A DNA stretch of 49,984 bases, taken from a virus. Under the pieces are notes generated by a model, which was not told the DNA's origin, did no database searches, and saw nothing but the letters and a program-made list of their open reading frames with translations. Within the stretch, counting starts at the first letter, position 1. Each line of letters begins with the position of its first letter. A program made the translations under genes and the position numbers. Below are positions 31,857 to 39,658 of the stretch, in pieces. The stretch spans positions 1 through 49,984 of the IMG/VR virus record IMGVR_UViG_3300028610_000602; one strand, given 5' to 3'.

Positions 31857-32285
31857 ATGTCAGCAAAAACGAGTAGCCTGAGAATCAAAGTGCCCGTGCG
31901 TTTTATGGGCGTGTCACACGGTGTGGAAACTGTATCGCTTGGCGTGAAGTTTGAGCGCAACGACTTCAACGACAAAGAAGCTCTTGGGGCATTGGTCAAG
32001 CGACGTATCGCCGTGCGATTAGACCGCGTCAACAGGAAAGACGGCGAGGGGCAAACGAAATTAAAGGGTGTCGAGGACGTGTCAGTGGTGGGCAGTGCCG
32101 ATACGGCAAGGTTGAGTTTCGGCGCAAGCGATGTGTCCGTACGCCTGACGTTCAATCCGGTGGACCTGGAAGATCAAGAGATCGTTTTGCTGCATCATCA
32201 ACACGGCACGATGACGATCAAAAGTAGCGGCGAGATACCGGTGGGCAATGTGAGGCCAGAAGTTGATGTGGATGCGGACGGATGA
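31857..32285 (+). CDS. Hypothetical protein
   Basis: 142 residues; AAAAGGAGAAACACG before the ATG. Beta-rich (VPVRFMGVSHGVETVSLGVKF, VRLTFNPVDLEDQEIVLL). No family recognised. Overlaps the next gene by four bases. Confidence 0.55.
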   Translation: MSAKTSSLRIKVPVRFMGVSHGVETVSLGVKFERNDFNDKEALGALVKRRIAVRLDRVNRKDGEGQTKLKGVEDVSVVGSADTARLSFGASDVSVRLTFNPVDLEDQEIVLLHHQHGTMTIKSSGEIPVGNVRPEVDVDADG

Positions 32286-32593
32286 GCAAGCACACACCAA
32301 CACCTTACAAGTATCGGTATTCAGGCGATGGTTGTTATGAAATAGTCGGTAACGACGAGTGCAGTGTATGCGACTGCACCCCAATGAACCAAAGCCCCGC
32401 CGATGAAACCAGGCTGAACGCCGAGTTCATCGTCCGCGCGTGCAACGCTCACGATGAGTTGCTGGCGGCGTGCAATAACATGTTGGCTGTTTACAGAGAT
32501 TGCGACACTGTGTTTAAGAAACGTGGTGTATTCATCGACGGCGAGCCGGACGCATTCGTAGATGCCGAAGCAGCCATCGCCAAAGCGGAGTGA
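32282..32593 (+). CDS. Conserved phage protein (NAEFIVRACNAHDELLAA family)
   Basis: 103 residues. The stretch NAEFIVRACNAHDELLAAC is the signature of a very widespread phage/prophage family of unknown function. The N-terminal HTPTPYKYRYSGDGCYEI also matches. Overlaps both neighbours. Confidence 0.75.
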   Translation: MSKHTPTPYKYRYSGDGCYEIVGNDECSVCDCTPMNQSPADETRLNAEFIVRACNAHDELLAACNNMLAVYRDCDTVFKKRGVFIDGEPDAFVDAEAAIAKAE

Positions 32594-32901
32594 GCCAACT
32601 AATGCGTATGGCCGAATCGTTTGCCTTGATAGCCGAGTGCTGCGCACGCAAGTACGGCTCGCCCTTTCCGCAGCGGATGTTGTACATCGGCACGCCCGAT
32701 GCCGGATGGTATGTTCGGCTCAATCCGACCAATGAGACGCTAGAAGGCATCGCGCCGTTTACTGCGCACGTGACGTGGGGCGGATTACCGGCAGGCATCA
32801 TTGATGCCGGTGGCGGAATCATCGCGGCCGGAGAAGCCGCCAATGAAGATACGTTGTGCGAGTGGCTGGAATTGGATGTTAAAACAGAGGTAACCGAATG
32901 A
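32590..32901 (+). CDS. Hypothetical protein
   Basis: 103 residues, GTG start in GTGA overlap. Contains AGWYVRLNPTNETLEGI and a Gly-rich GIIDAGGGIIAAGEAA. No family recognised. Confidence 0.5.
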   Translation: MSQLMRMAESFALIAECCARKYGSPFPQRMLYIGTPDAGWYVRLNPTNETLEGIAPFTAHVTWGGLPAGIIDAGGGIIAAGEAANEDTLCEWLELDVKTEVTE

Positions 32902-33017
32902 TCTATCTGTTTGCCAAGGCCGAGCCAACCACACTTCCCGAAGCGATAGTCGCAGCCGCTGGGCTGCTGGTAATTGCATGGATTGTCGGGAAATGGTTGA
33001 AATACATGAAAGGATGA
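32898..33017 (+). CDS. 39-residue membrane protein
   Basis: The ATG overlaps the previous TGA. One hydrophobic helix (IVAAAGLLVIAWIVG) with a basic C-terminal end KWLKYMKG, so the C-terminus is probably cytoplasmic. The tight overlap supports reality. Confidence 0.45.
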   Translation: MIYLFAKAEPTTLPEAIVAAAGLLVIAWIVGKWLKYMKG

Positions 33018-33031
33018 ACGGAGTCAACCGA

Positions 33032-33604
33032 ATGATAAACGACCTAATCAAACCTGAAACGATGACGAGCTTCATCGTGCTGGGCGTTCCGATCGGCCAA
33101 CCCCGGGCGAAGTTTCGCACGATCATCACCAACGTAGCAGCAATGTTTGCGGCAATTCTTGTGCTGAGAAGTGCAACAGACTTACATCGCATCGTACGCC
33201 AGTTTTGCCGGTCGGCGCCATACACGCCAAAGCACCCCGTCGACGACTACAAGGCGTCCATCGTGACGGCCTACCAAGCAGCACGCCGGCAGATCGATCC
33301 GCTCACAGGACCGATTGCCATCACCATCATGGCCGTGTTCCCGCTCACAAAGGCCGAGGCTGCCCGTAAGCGGCCCTATCCGCCACGTTGGCACACAAAA
33401 AAACCGGACGTCGACAATGTCGAGAAAGCCGTCCTAGACGCCCTGACGACCGCCGGGGCTTGGCACGACGATAATCAGGTTAGTCTGAAATGGGCGTATC
33501 CCGTGATCGCGGCCAGCGGGGATGCACCTCGAACGGAGATTGTTTTGGCCGAATTAGCCGACCATCCGGCGGAATATCTGCCGATGCCGCTGGAATCGAG
33601 TTAA
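33032..33604 (+). CDS. rusA: RusA-type Holliday junction resolvase
   Basis: 190 residues from the ATG at 33032 (GGAG upstream). IVLGVPIGQPRAKF, PYTPKHPVDDYK, GPIAITIMAVFP, WHTKKPDVDNVEKAVLDAL and WHDDNQV match RusA, including the catalytic Asp residues. An extra helical segment of about 25 residues sits between the first strand and YTPKHP. It would resolve recombination or replication junctions before packaging. Confidence 0.85.
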   Translation: MINDLIKPETMTSFIVLGVPIGQPRAKFRTIITNVAAMFAAILVLRSATDLHRIVRQFCRSAPYTPKHPVDDYKASIVTAYQAARRQIDPLTGPIAITIMAVFPLTKAEAARKRPYPPRWHTKKPDVDNVEKAVLDALTTAGAWHDDNQVSLKWAYPVIAASGDAPRTEIVLAELADHPAEYLPMPLESS

Positions 33605-33611
33605 AATCCTA

Positions 33612-33639
33612 TTGCAATTGGCCGTGGATGTGGTACAAT
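33612..33639 (+). promoter_or_regulatory. Sigma70-type promoter with extended -10, copy 2
   Basis: TTGCAA (33612-33617), 16-base spacer, TACAAT (33634-33639), preceded by TGG. Same layout and 21-base upstream identity as the copy at 8123. Confidence 0.8.
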
Positions 33640-33683
33640 GAATGCAGACAAGGGGGAGAGAGGGGCACAACGGGAGACGAACA

Positions 33684-34109
33684 ATGACTACCACAACCTT
33701 GACAATCAAACGGCCAAACGGCGACCTAGAGCAAGTAGACGTATCGGCCAAATTCCCCGTCGGCCTGAACGACAAGATTTTTGCCCGCATCCAAGACGCA
33801 ACCCGCGAGGCTGGGGGCGGCGAGGTGCTGAGTTATGAGGTGGCCCGCAGCGACGACCGCAGCGACGACCGCAGCGACGACGAGGCGGCGTGGCACGAGA
33901 TCGAGCGGCTGCGGTCGCGAGCCGAGGACGTCGAGGACAACGACTACGCGCAGGCTGTCTGCCTGAGGCAGCAGGCTGACGGCCTGGCCGCCCAATGGGT
34001 GGCAGACTATCCGGCCGCGGCCGCCGAGCGGGACGCCGCCGCCGATCACCACCGCAATGAGATCGCCAATAGGCCGCTGGCCCGGGCGATGCGAGAGGGC
34101 CGGGATTGA
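33684..34109 (+). CDS. Hypothetical acidic protein with SDDR repeat
   Basis: 141 residues; GGGAGACGAACA before the ATG and a strong promoter upstream. Beta-strand N-terminus (TLTIKRPNGDLEQVDVS), then a 12-bp tandem repeat encoding SDDRSDDRSDD (33847-33882 region), then a helical charged domain. Higher GC than its surroundings. Confidence 0.55.
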   Translation: MTTTTLTIKRPNGDLEQVDVSAKFPVGLNDKIFARIQDATREAGGGEVLSYEVARSDDRSDDRSDDEAAWHEIERLRSRAEDVEDNDYAQAVCLRQQADGLAAQWVADYPAAAAERDAAADHHRNEIANRPLARAMREGRD

Positions 34110-34178
34110 CCACCAGCCAGGACCGCCGCAGACGACACTGCCTGCTAAGCAACACCACCAAACCGGGAGCCAAAACCA

Positions 34179-34487
34179 ATGATGGACGACCGCATAGATC
34201 GCGAGCTAAACGAGGACGGGGCAATTGCCCGCGTCAAGAGCGCACTGGCCGGCGACTATGGCGCGGTGGCGGCAATGGATGCAATGGAGCGCGCCGAAGC
34301 CGACTTACAATCGCGGCAGTTGTCACCAGCCGCCTGGGTGTTGATCGGCACGATCGTCCGCCGCACCACTGAGGGCGAGTCGCTCGCCGGCATCTACCCC
34401 GACATACTCGGCAACTGCGACGAGGCACACTGGCACGCCGCCATCGACTGGATCGACCGAGACAGTCGCCGGGGAGACACCCCATGA
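34179..34487 (+). CDS. Hypothetical protein
   Basis: 102 residues (ATG at 34179 or 34182). Helical; AAWVLIGTIVRRTTEGESLA and HWHAAIDWIDRD. GC-rich. It overlaps the HTH gene that follows by four bases, suggesting joint function with it. Confidence 0.5.
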   Translation: MMDDRIDRELNEDGAIARVKSALAGDYGAVAAMDAMERAEADLQSRQLSPAAWVLIGTIVRRTTEGESLAGIYPDILGNCDEAHWHAAIDWIDRDSRRGDTP

Positions 34488-34702
34488 CCACATCCCGCAA
34501 ACCGCTCGCCCGCCGCATCGCCCAAGCCCACAAGGCAAAGGGCCTCACGATGTACGCCGCCGCCAAAAAATCCGGCGTCCCCAACAACTCATGGCAGAGC
34601 TACGAGCGCGACGGCTGCGAGCCGACGCTGACCCGAGCCGCCCGCATCGCCGAGGTGCTCGATGTCTCGCTCGACTGGCTCGCCGGTCGAGAATCCGAGT
34701 AG
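34484..34702 (+). CDS. XRE-family HTH protein
   Basis: 72 residues, essentially one Cro/CI HTH domain (LARRIAQAHKAKGLTMYAAA, SYERDGCEPTLTRAARIAEV, SLDWLAG). No oligomerisation domain. It may control the repeated promoter 850 bases upstream (inference). Confidence 0.75.
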   Translation: MTTSRKPLARRIAQAHKAKGLTMYAAAKKSGVPNNSWQSYERDGCEPTLTRAARIAEVLDVSLDWLAGRESE

Positions 34703-34734
34703 GGGCCAACCGGGGCGACACGAAAGGGAGAGCC

Positions 34735-35145
34735 ATGGACGATATCTACATCCCCACCCTGAAGACAACGCAACCGACGGCAGTGAATCGCGAACCGATC
34801 GAATACGCCGATGAAATCCGCGAATGTCTCTGGGCTGAGGTGCCGTGCTGGGCTGAGTGTGACGTGATACCGCCGGAGCCTGAGACGTCCGCTTGCGGCG
34901 GCGTCCCCGGTTACGTCGAATGGTACGACATCGACGACGTCGAGATAGAATTGGTCGACGCCTTCACGGACGATGTGCCGAACGTCGTTGGGTTTGAATG
35001 CAACGTCAACGCCCGGCGGTCGGAAGACGAGGTAACAGGCTGTTTCGTTTGCGCGCTCGTCTTCTACGGACATCGCAAGCGTAACGTTGGCGAGGATCAG
35101 CAGATTACGACGCTGGTTGCTCAGTACAGGATCGATGTTTCGTGA
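34735..35145 (+). CDS. Hypothetical protein
   Basis: 136 residues; AAAGGGAGAGCC before the ATG. Acidic, beta-rich, with YVEWYDIDDVEIELVDAF and CFVCALVFYGHRK. No family recognised. Confidence 0.5.
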   Translation: MDDIYIPTLKTTQPTAVNREPIEYADEIRECLWAEVPCWAECDVIPPEPETSACGGVPGYVEWYDIDDVEIELVDAFTDDVPNVVGFECNVNARRSEDEVTGCFVCALVFYGHRKRNVGEDQQITTLVAQYRIDVS

Positions 35146-35162
35146 CGCCGGAAAGGATTACC

Positions 35163-35339
35163 ATGAAGACCACCACCACAACAATCATCGCCGACGAAAA
35201 GAGCGACTGGTATCTCACGCGTCAGACCCGAAGGCGAAAATGTTCCAACTGTGATGTGATGGTTCACGCCGGGCAGATCGTGCATCGCCACGGGCCGACA
35301 AAGCAGATTGCGCACAATGCCTACTGCTGTGAACGCTAG
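35163..35339 (+). CDS. Small zinc-binding-like protein
   Basis: 58 residues; GGAAAGGATTACC before the ATG. KCSNCDVMVHAGQIVHRHG and YCCER suggest a treble-clef-like zinc site. Function unknown. Confidence 0.5.
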   Translation: MKTTTTTIIADEKSDWYLTRQTRRRKCSNCDVMVHAGQIVHRHGPTKQIAHNAYCCER

Positions 35340-35353
35340 ACGAAAGGTCAACG

Positions 35354-35575
35354 ATGAGCACGACGAATCAAATAAAGCGTCGGTGGATCGCGATGATATT
35401 CGATCTGCTCATAAAAGAACAAGCCGCAAGGCGAGCGCTCAGCCTTGGCGATGGCAGCAACTTGTCGCAGATTGAATCCGCCGGGACATACAAGCGGTGC
35501 CAAATGTTACGGCGTCGTTTCGACAACGGCGAACGTAGCGACAAGCTAAGGCGGGCAATGGAATCCGAATGTTAA
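35354..35575 (+). CDS. Hypothetical basic protein
   Basis: 73 residues; AAAGGTCAACG before the ATG. Helical and Arg-rich (RRFDNGERSDKLRRAMESE). No family recognised. Confidence 0.45.
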   Translation: MSTTNQIKRRWIAMIFDLLIKEQAARRALSLGDGSNLSQIESAGTYKRCQMLRRRFDNGERSDKLRRAMESEC

Positions 35576-35586
35576 AGGAGAACACG

Positions 35587-35928
35587 ATGCGAGGAAACGA
35601 GGCGATAGCCAACGCCGCGAAGAACTGGGCCGCAAACGACGAGGCCGAGGTGGCGGTTAACTTTGAGTGTGGTGATTGGGCAGTCAATCTCTGCCGCGAA
35701 GATAATGGCGTCTTCGGTGGCACGCTACGACAGATCGGCGACTTCGATAACCAACAGCCGAGGACTAAAAAATGTGGCGACTGTCTCGCCAGGCGAGACG
35801 TCGAGGGAAGCACGCCCGATGAATTGAAGGCGGCAATCACGAAGGCCCAGCGGGAAATCCTCAACGACGAAATCGCAGACGAAGAACGCGAACGCCTCGA
35901 CGACGAGCAGGCAGTGGCAACAAATTAG
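35587..35928 (+). CDS. Hypothetical protein
   Basis: 113 residues; AAAGGAGAACACG before the ATG. Contains EVAVNFECGDWAVNLCRED and a C-terminal acidic helix (REILNDEIADEERERLDDE). No family recognised. Confidence 0.5.
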   Translation: MRGNEAIANAAKNWAANDEAEVAVNFECGDWAVNLCREDNGVFGGTLRQIGDFDNQQPRTKKCGDCLARRDVEGSTPDELKAAITKAQREILNDEIADEERERLDDEQAVATN

Positions 35929-35959
35929 ACGGATCGCCCACCGGGCACGGATGCCCATT
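35929..35959 (+). promoter_or_regulatory. CGGA-loop hairpin leader, copy 1
   Basis: ACGGAT at 35929-35934 and the hairpin GGGCA-CGGA-TGCCC at 35943-35956. The 17-base element GGGCACGGATGCCCATT recurs exactly at 37311. The loop and flanks (CACGGAT) closely match a CsrA site such as that in glgC leaders. Confidence 0.5.
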
Positions 35960-35978
35960 CAAAAACGGGAGACGAACG

Positions 35979-36191
35979 ATGCCAACCACGTTTGAGCACC
36001 TTGAACATTTGCGGCTAGCCCATGCGGATGCCATCGCTTACGTGGAAGTCTGCTGGAATATCAGGGCTGGCATGGGAAAGATGGATGATATTGCGGTGGC
36101 GAAAATCAACCTCGGCAGAGCATTTGCGCGATGCGACGCCGCCCATGTGGCATATCGCAAGATGTGGGAATCTTATGTCACGAAACCATAA
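35979..36191 (+). CDS. Hypothetical protein
   Basis: 70 residues; GGGAGACGAACG before the ATG, with the CGGA hairpin 20 bases further upstream. Helical (LEHLRLAHADAIAYVEVCWN). No family recognised. Confidence 0.5.
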   Translation: MPTTFEHLEHLRLAHADAIAYVEVCWNIRAGMGKMDDIAVAKINLGRAFARCDAAHVAYRKMWESYVTKP

Positions 36192-36204
36192 TGGGAGACG
36201 AACG

Positions 36205-37140
36205 ATGAACGAACTAAACTGTGAGGCAGCGTACGAACAAATCGAACTAAACTGTGAGGCAGCGTACGAACAAATCGAACTAAACTGTGAGGCAGCGTAC
36301 GAACAAATCGCAAGTTGGAGGACAAATCACTTAATCGCTATGTCCTCTCTGGAGCTAAGTGGACTCAAACGCGTGACGCGTGACGTCTATCTGCAAGGCG
36401 TCCGCGACGGCATCGAGTATCACTCGTACTATAAAGGCAATGCGCAATACGTCGGGCGTGGTAGTCAAACACTTAGCACTGCCCTGAATGAGTTCACCCC
36501 GCTCGAACAAGAACCCAAGCCAGAAGCCGATAACGCTTGGGAGAATGCTCACACGGCGATGGCCGAGAAGCTTAGCCCTTCGGCAGTTGAGCAACCATTG
36601 CCGGTAGCCGAGATTGAAATCTCTTGGGCACAAACCACTGATCCGCCGTCATGGGTGGCGACAACCAGAACACGCGGCGGCAGTGTCTTTTACAAACGGG
36701 TGGCGTCCCTCGCAGGCGCCCTCGCTGATACGGCATCGCTCGTTGTTGCCGGTGCCCTCGCCGACCTTGCCGCAGAAGTCACAGGCGAACACGTGAGCCT
36801 ATTCTCGATCAAGGGCAAACGTGACAGTACCGGTCGCGTAATAGCGACGTGGACAAACGAAGATGCGGAAATCGCTCCGGCTGTCGAGACGACCGCATCG
36901 CTCGATGCCGTTGGCGATACGTTTATATCGATACCGCCCGAGACGATCGCGATTCGCGAAGTGGCTAGTGTGATTCACTCCGTCGCACGTGAGTTTATGG
37001 ATATCCACATAGGCAGCGGCATGACCCGACCCGACTACGTTGATGCACTTGGAGCTATGGCAATCATCGCCGACAAGCTACTCGACAAGCACGGCGCCGA
37101 GGCCGCAAACAACAGAGCGGAACAATCGGAGGGCTCCTAG
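36205..37140 (+). CDS. Hypothetical protein with triplicated N-terminal repeat
   Basis: 311 residues; GGGAGACGAACG before the ATG. Residues 3-35 are three perfect copies of ELNCEAAYEQI. The rest has a helical part (GLKRVTRDVYLQGVRDGIEY), an Ala-rich middle (VASLAGALADTASLVVAGAL) and a helical end. No family recognised. The identical repeat at DNA level shows recent expansion. Confidence 0.55.
   Translation: MNELNCEAAYEQIELNCEAAYEQIELNCEAAYEQIASWRTNHLIAMSSLELSGLKRVTRDVYLQGVRDGIEYHSYYKGNAQYVGRGSQTLSTALNEFTPLEQEPKPEADNAWENAHTAMAEKLSPSAVEQPLPVAEIEISWAQTTDPPSWVATTRTRGGSVFYKRVASLAGALADTASLVVAGALADLAAEVTGEHVSLFSIKGKRDSTGRVIATWTNEDAEIAPAVETTASLDAVGDTFISIPPETIAIREVASVIHSVAREFMDIHIGSGMTRPDYVDALGAMAIIADKLLDKHGAEAANNRAEQSEGS
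36211..36309 (+). repeat. 33-bp perfect tandem repeat, three copies
   Basis: Units at 36211-36243, 36244-36276 and 36277-36309 are identical, each encoding ELNCEAAYEQI in frame. Zero divergence implies a recent slippage or unequal-recombination event, or an assembly artefact. Confidence 0.95.
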
Positions 37141-37356
37141 CCCGTAAGTCGCGGCCACTGTACCGCCCTTGTCTGCGGTCGCGCAGGGTTAGGAGTTTTG
37201 AAACATCGCCGCATGACGCGGCGCAGGAACCGCGCACGGACGCCCGGCACGTGATGGATCGAGAGCGAAACTCTCCGACGGATCGGACGGCGCTTGGACG
37301 AGTCGCCGCTGGGCACGGATGCCCATTTTAGAACACACCAACAAAGGAGAAACGTG
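37141..37356 (+). ncRNA. GGA-rich structured intergenic region (candidate leader or CsrB-like RNA)
   Basis: 216 bases without a convincing gene. It holds about nine GGA motifs on the plus strand and hairpins: GCCGC-ATGAC-GCGGC (37208-37222), GAGAG-CGAAA-CTCTC (37261-37275), TCCG-ACGGAT-CGGA (37274-37287) and GGGCA-CGGA-TGCCC (37311-37324). Two present GGA in a loop. It may be a regulated leader of the gene at 37357 or a sponge RNA for CsrA. No promoter or terminator is evident. Confidence 0.35.
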
Positions 37357-37584
37357 ATGAAACCAAACCCACCGGCAGACGATCCCACAGAACCCGAGGC
37401 CGACGCAACCAAGCGCACACGAACCACGAAAGAAGACATCGCGCAATTGCAAGGGGTAATCGAAACACTGCGAGAAACGCTGTCGGCCGAACGGATTGCA
37501 CTACGCAAATGCCGCGAACAATTGCAACTTGCGATCGGCGACAAGTACAGCATCGAAGACATCGCGGAGAAGATGCTTGGCTAA
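37357..37584 (+). CDS. Coiled-coil protein
   Basis: 75 residues; AAAGGAGAAACGTG before the ATG. Disordered acidic N-terminus, then a coiled coil (EDIAQLQGVIETLRETLSAE). Preceded by the GGA-rich structured leader, so expression may be controlled at RNA level. Confidence 0.5.
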   Translation: MKPNPPADDPTEPEADATKRTRTTKEDIAQLQGVIETLRETLSAERIALRKCREQLQLAIGDKYSIEDIAEKMLG

Positions 37585-37636
37585 GCGGCACGAGCGGCCG
37601 CGAACCTGGAGTGAAACACGAACACACGGAGTTGCC

Positions 37637-38053
37637 ATGCGAACAGAACACAAAATCAAATTCCATTACCAACCGGGCTTTTTCTCTGAGTCATTCTCGG
37701 CTGAACGTGAGCCAGACAAGAGCGTGTCACAGCAAATTGCCGACGTCATGGAATCTAACAACTTGCGTCGGTTGATATTCGCCTATCAGCTTGTCGCGTA
37801 TTCGTATCAGACAGCAACACGAGAAGACGGCGAGAAATTCGAGACGCTCACAGATACAGTCGAGGGCAAGACAATGTATCTGAATGGCACGAAGCTGAGC
37901 CTAGAGGATGTGAAGGCAGGTGCGGTGCCCGGTAATACAGATATCCTGATTGGCAATATGGAGCGCAACGGGATCGACTACGTCGTTCACTGCCCTGGCA
38001 TAAGCACGTTTGAATATGACGACGCAACCTGCGGTCTAGCTACAGCCGGTTGA
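37637..38053 (+). CDS. Conserved phage hypothetical protein
   Basis: 138 residues; CGGAGTTGCC before the ATG. RRLIFAYQLVAYSYQTAT, YLNGTKLSLEDVKAG and ILIGNMERNGIDYVVHCPG fit a family of phage proteins of unknown function with a conserved LxxNMxxN motif. Confidence 0.55.
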   Translation: MRTEHKIKFHYQPGFFSESFSAEREPDKSVSQQIADVMESNNLRRLIFAYQLVAYSYQTATREDGEKFETLTDTVEGKTMYLNGTKLSLEDVKAGAVPGNTDILIGNMERNGIDYVVHCPGISTFEYDDATCGLATAG

Positions 38054-38088
38054 AGCCCGGCCATTTCAAACACGAAAGGAAATCTCGA

Positions 38089-38190
38089 ATGTATTGGAAT
38101 GACCAGTTGGAGTCACTGTTACACGACAGGGCAGCACGGCACCAACGTCGCTTGGTTCTGCGAACCCGCAAGTATCTACGTCGCCACTGA
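38089..38190 (+). CDS. 33-residue basic small ORF
   Basis: ATG after CGAAAGGAAATCTCGA. Very basic C-terminus (RRLVLRTRKYLRRH). Its 3' end overlaps the stop of the convergent virion gene. Spacing of the Shine-Dalgarno is good, so it may be real. Confidence 0.4.
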   Translation: MYWNDQLESLLHDRAARHQRRLVLRTRKYLRRH

Positions 38191-39600
38191 ATCAGGAATC
38201 GTCTCACCGGCAGCCGCATTGCTGGGCAACTGGACACCGTACGCCCGGCGGAACCATCTTTGCACGATGCCCTCTGTGTTGCTCACAGCGGCCGTGAAGC
38301 GATCGTTGATCGTGAACGGGTCACCACCGGGCGCAATCGCGACACCGACGCCTGAGACGAACGTGAGCGGCGAGAGCGTCAGGTCATCAATCCAAATGTT
38401 CTTGCCGCTGGTCGGTGTGTTGTGCCATCTGACTTTCATGCGGTAGCTGCTCGGGATTTCCGAACGGATGTTGACGAAAAAGAACGCCAGCGACCAGCCA
38501 AGCGAAGCCAGAGTAGCTGCATCTATCTTTATCTTTTCGTCGGCCTGCGAAACATTATGCAAGGCCGAAAAGTTGTCACCAGTGTTAGTGTTCGGCGAGA
38601 ATGGGGAATCAGCGTTGACTGAAACGTTCAGGTCACCAGCAACGATAGCGGCATCACCCTTAACCCAGAACGTGCAAATGTATCGCTTGTTAGCCGTCAC
38701 CTGAGAAACCGAGATATCTTGTTTGACTTCGATTTCTGCTTGTGCCCCATCGCCGGTCAATTGCAGCGATGAACTACCACGCACCACATTCGCAGCGGTG
38801 ATATCTTTGAAGATGTGAACGCCAGCCGTACCGTTGACGATATCCCAGCTATCGGGATCGTTGGCCGTGAAATTCTCAAAGGCGCCATCGGTCAAGATGC
38901 TCGTCGCCACGGTTGTGGCCAACGCCCCGCCGCTGCCAGTGCCTTCAACTTGCGGACCCCAAAGCGTGTTAGCCGGATTGCCGGTGATCGCGAACGACTC
39001 TTGACCTTCGACTTGTGAATTCTGAAACGAGTCGGCTGTACAACGGATGCGCAGCGTGTCGGATGGATCGACCAGTTCGGTCAGTAGGTCTTTGTAATCG
39101 GGATGAGCATTGAAGCCCGTACCAGGGGACGTGGCACCGTCCAAAACCTTTGACAAGACAACGACGCCATCGCCGTTGTTTCCGGCATCGGCCGTGCCAT
39201 TCGTGGGCACCGTCGCCACCGAAGCATTAACCGTCGGCACCCCGGCGTCGGCGTTCATCGCCTCGATCAGCAGCGGGATCACTTCGCTGATAGACGCTGT
39301 AGACGACCCGACTTCTGTCAGGTTGTCGTAGACCAGCAGCCGGGCCGTTGAGTACGCGACAAGGTCCGATCGTCGCCCTGTATATTCCGCCTCCCACGTC
39401 GTTCGGTCGTCCGTCAGGTCGGCAATCTCACCCTCAAAATCATTATCGCCGTATTGGTCGAGGATCACCTGTACCTCAGCAGCAACACCCGTTGAGGCGT
39501 CCCCTTGGTCGACGGCGTAGACGTCTGAGAGCTTAATCAGCGAGCCGATATCGTTGAACAGACCAACGCCGGTGGCGTCGTAATAGTAGATAAGTGCCAT
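38176..39600 (-). CDS. Virion structural protein with carbohydrate-binding-like domain, minus strand
   Basis: 474 residues; GGGAG 8 bases before the ATG on the minus strand. The N-terminal ALIYYYDATGVGLFNDIG is a recognisable start of phage structural proteins. The central and C-terminal parts (ESWDIVNGT-like WDIVNGTAGVHIF, QLTGDGAQAEIEVKQDIS, KRYICTFWVKGDA, WIDDLTL) have the pattern of carbohydrate-binding modules. It is the only structural gene here on the minus strand and is divergent from the protease gene. Confidence 0.6.
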   Translation of the reverse strand: MALIYYYDATGVGLFNDIGSLIKLSDVYAVDQGDASTGVAAEVQVILDQYGDNDFEGEIADLTDDRTTWEAEYTGRRSDLVAYSTARLLVYDNLTEVGSSTASISEVIPLLIEAMNADAGVPTVNASVATVPTNGTADAGNNGDGVVVLSKVLDGATSPGTGFNAHPDYKDLLTELVDPSDTLRIRCTADSFQNSQVEGQESFAITGNPANTLWGPQVEGTGSGGALATTVATSILTDGAFENFTANDPDSWDIVNGTAGVHIFKDITAANVVRGSSSLQLTGDGAQAEIEVKQDISVSQVTANKRYICTFWVKGDAAIVAGDLNVSVNADSPFSPNTNTGDNFSALHNVSQADEKIKIDAATLASLGWSLAFFFVNIRSEIPSSYRMKVRWHNTPTSGKNIWIDDLTLSPLTFVSGVGVAIAPGGDPFTINDRFTAAVSNTEGIVQRWFRRAYGVQLPSNAAAGETIPDSVAT

Positions 39601-39658
39601 CGTGGGGGCTCCCGACCGCTGTTGCGAGGATAATGGGTTTTGCTGTTTTCTTGGCCGT

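Noticed and set aside
33706-34224. Minus-strand frame of 172 residues rich in Arg and Pro
   Set aside because: Product of high GC and the 12-bp repeat; no recognisable protein pattern.
36211-36309. Repeat considered as a CRISPR array
   Set aside because: Units are directly adjacent with no spacers and are in frame in a coding region.
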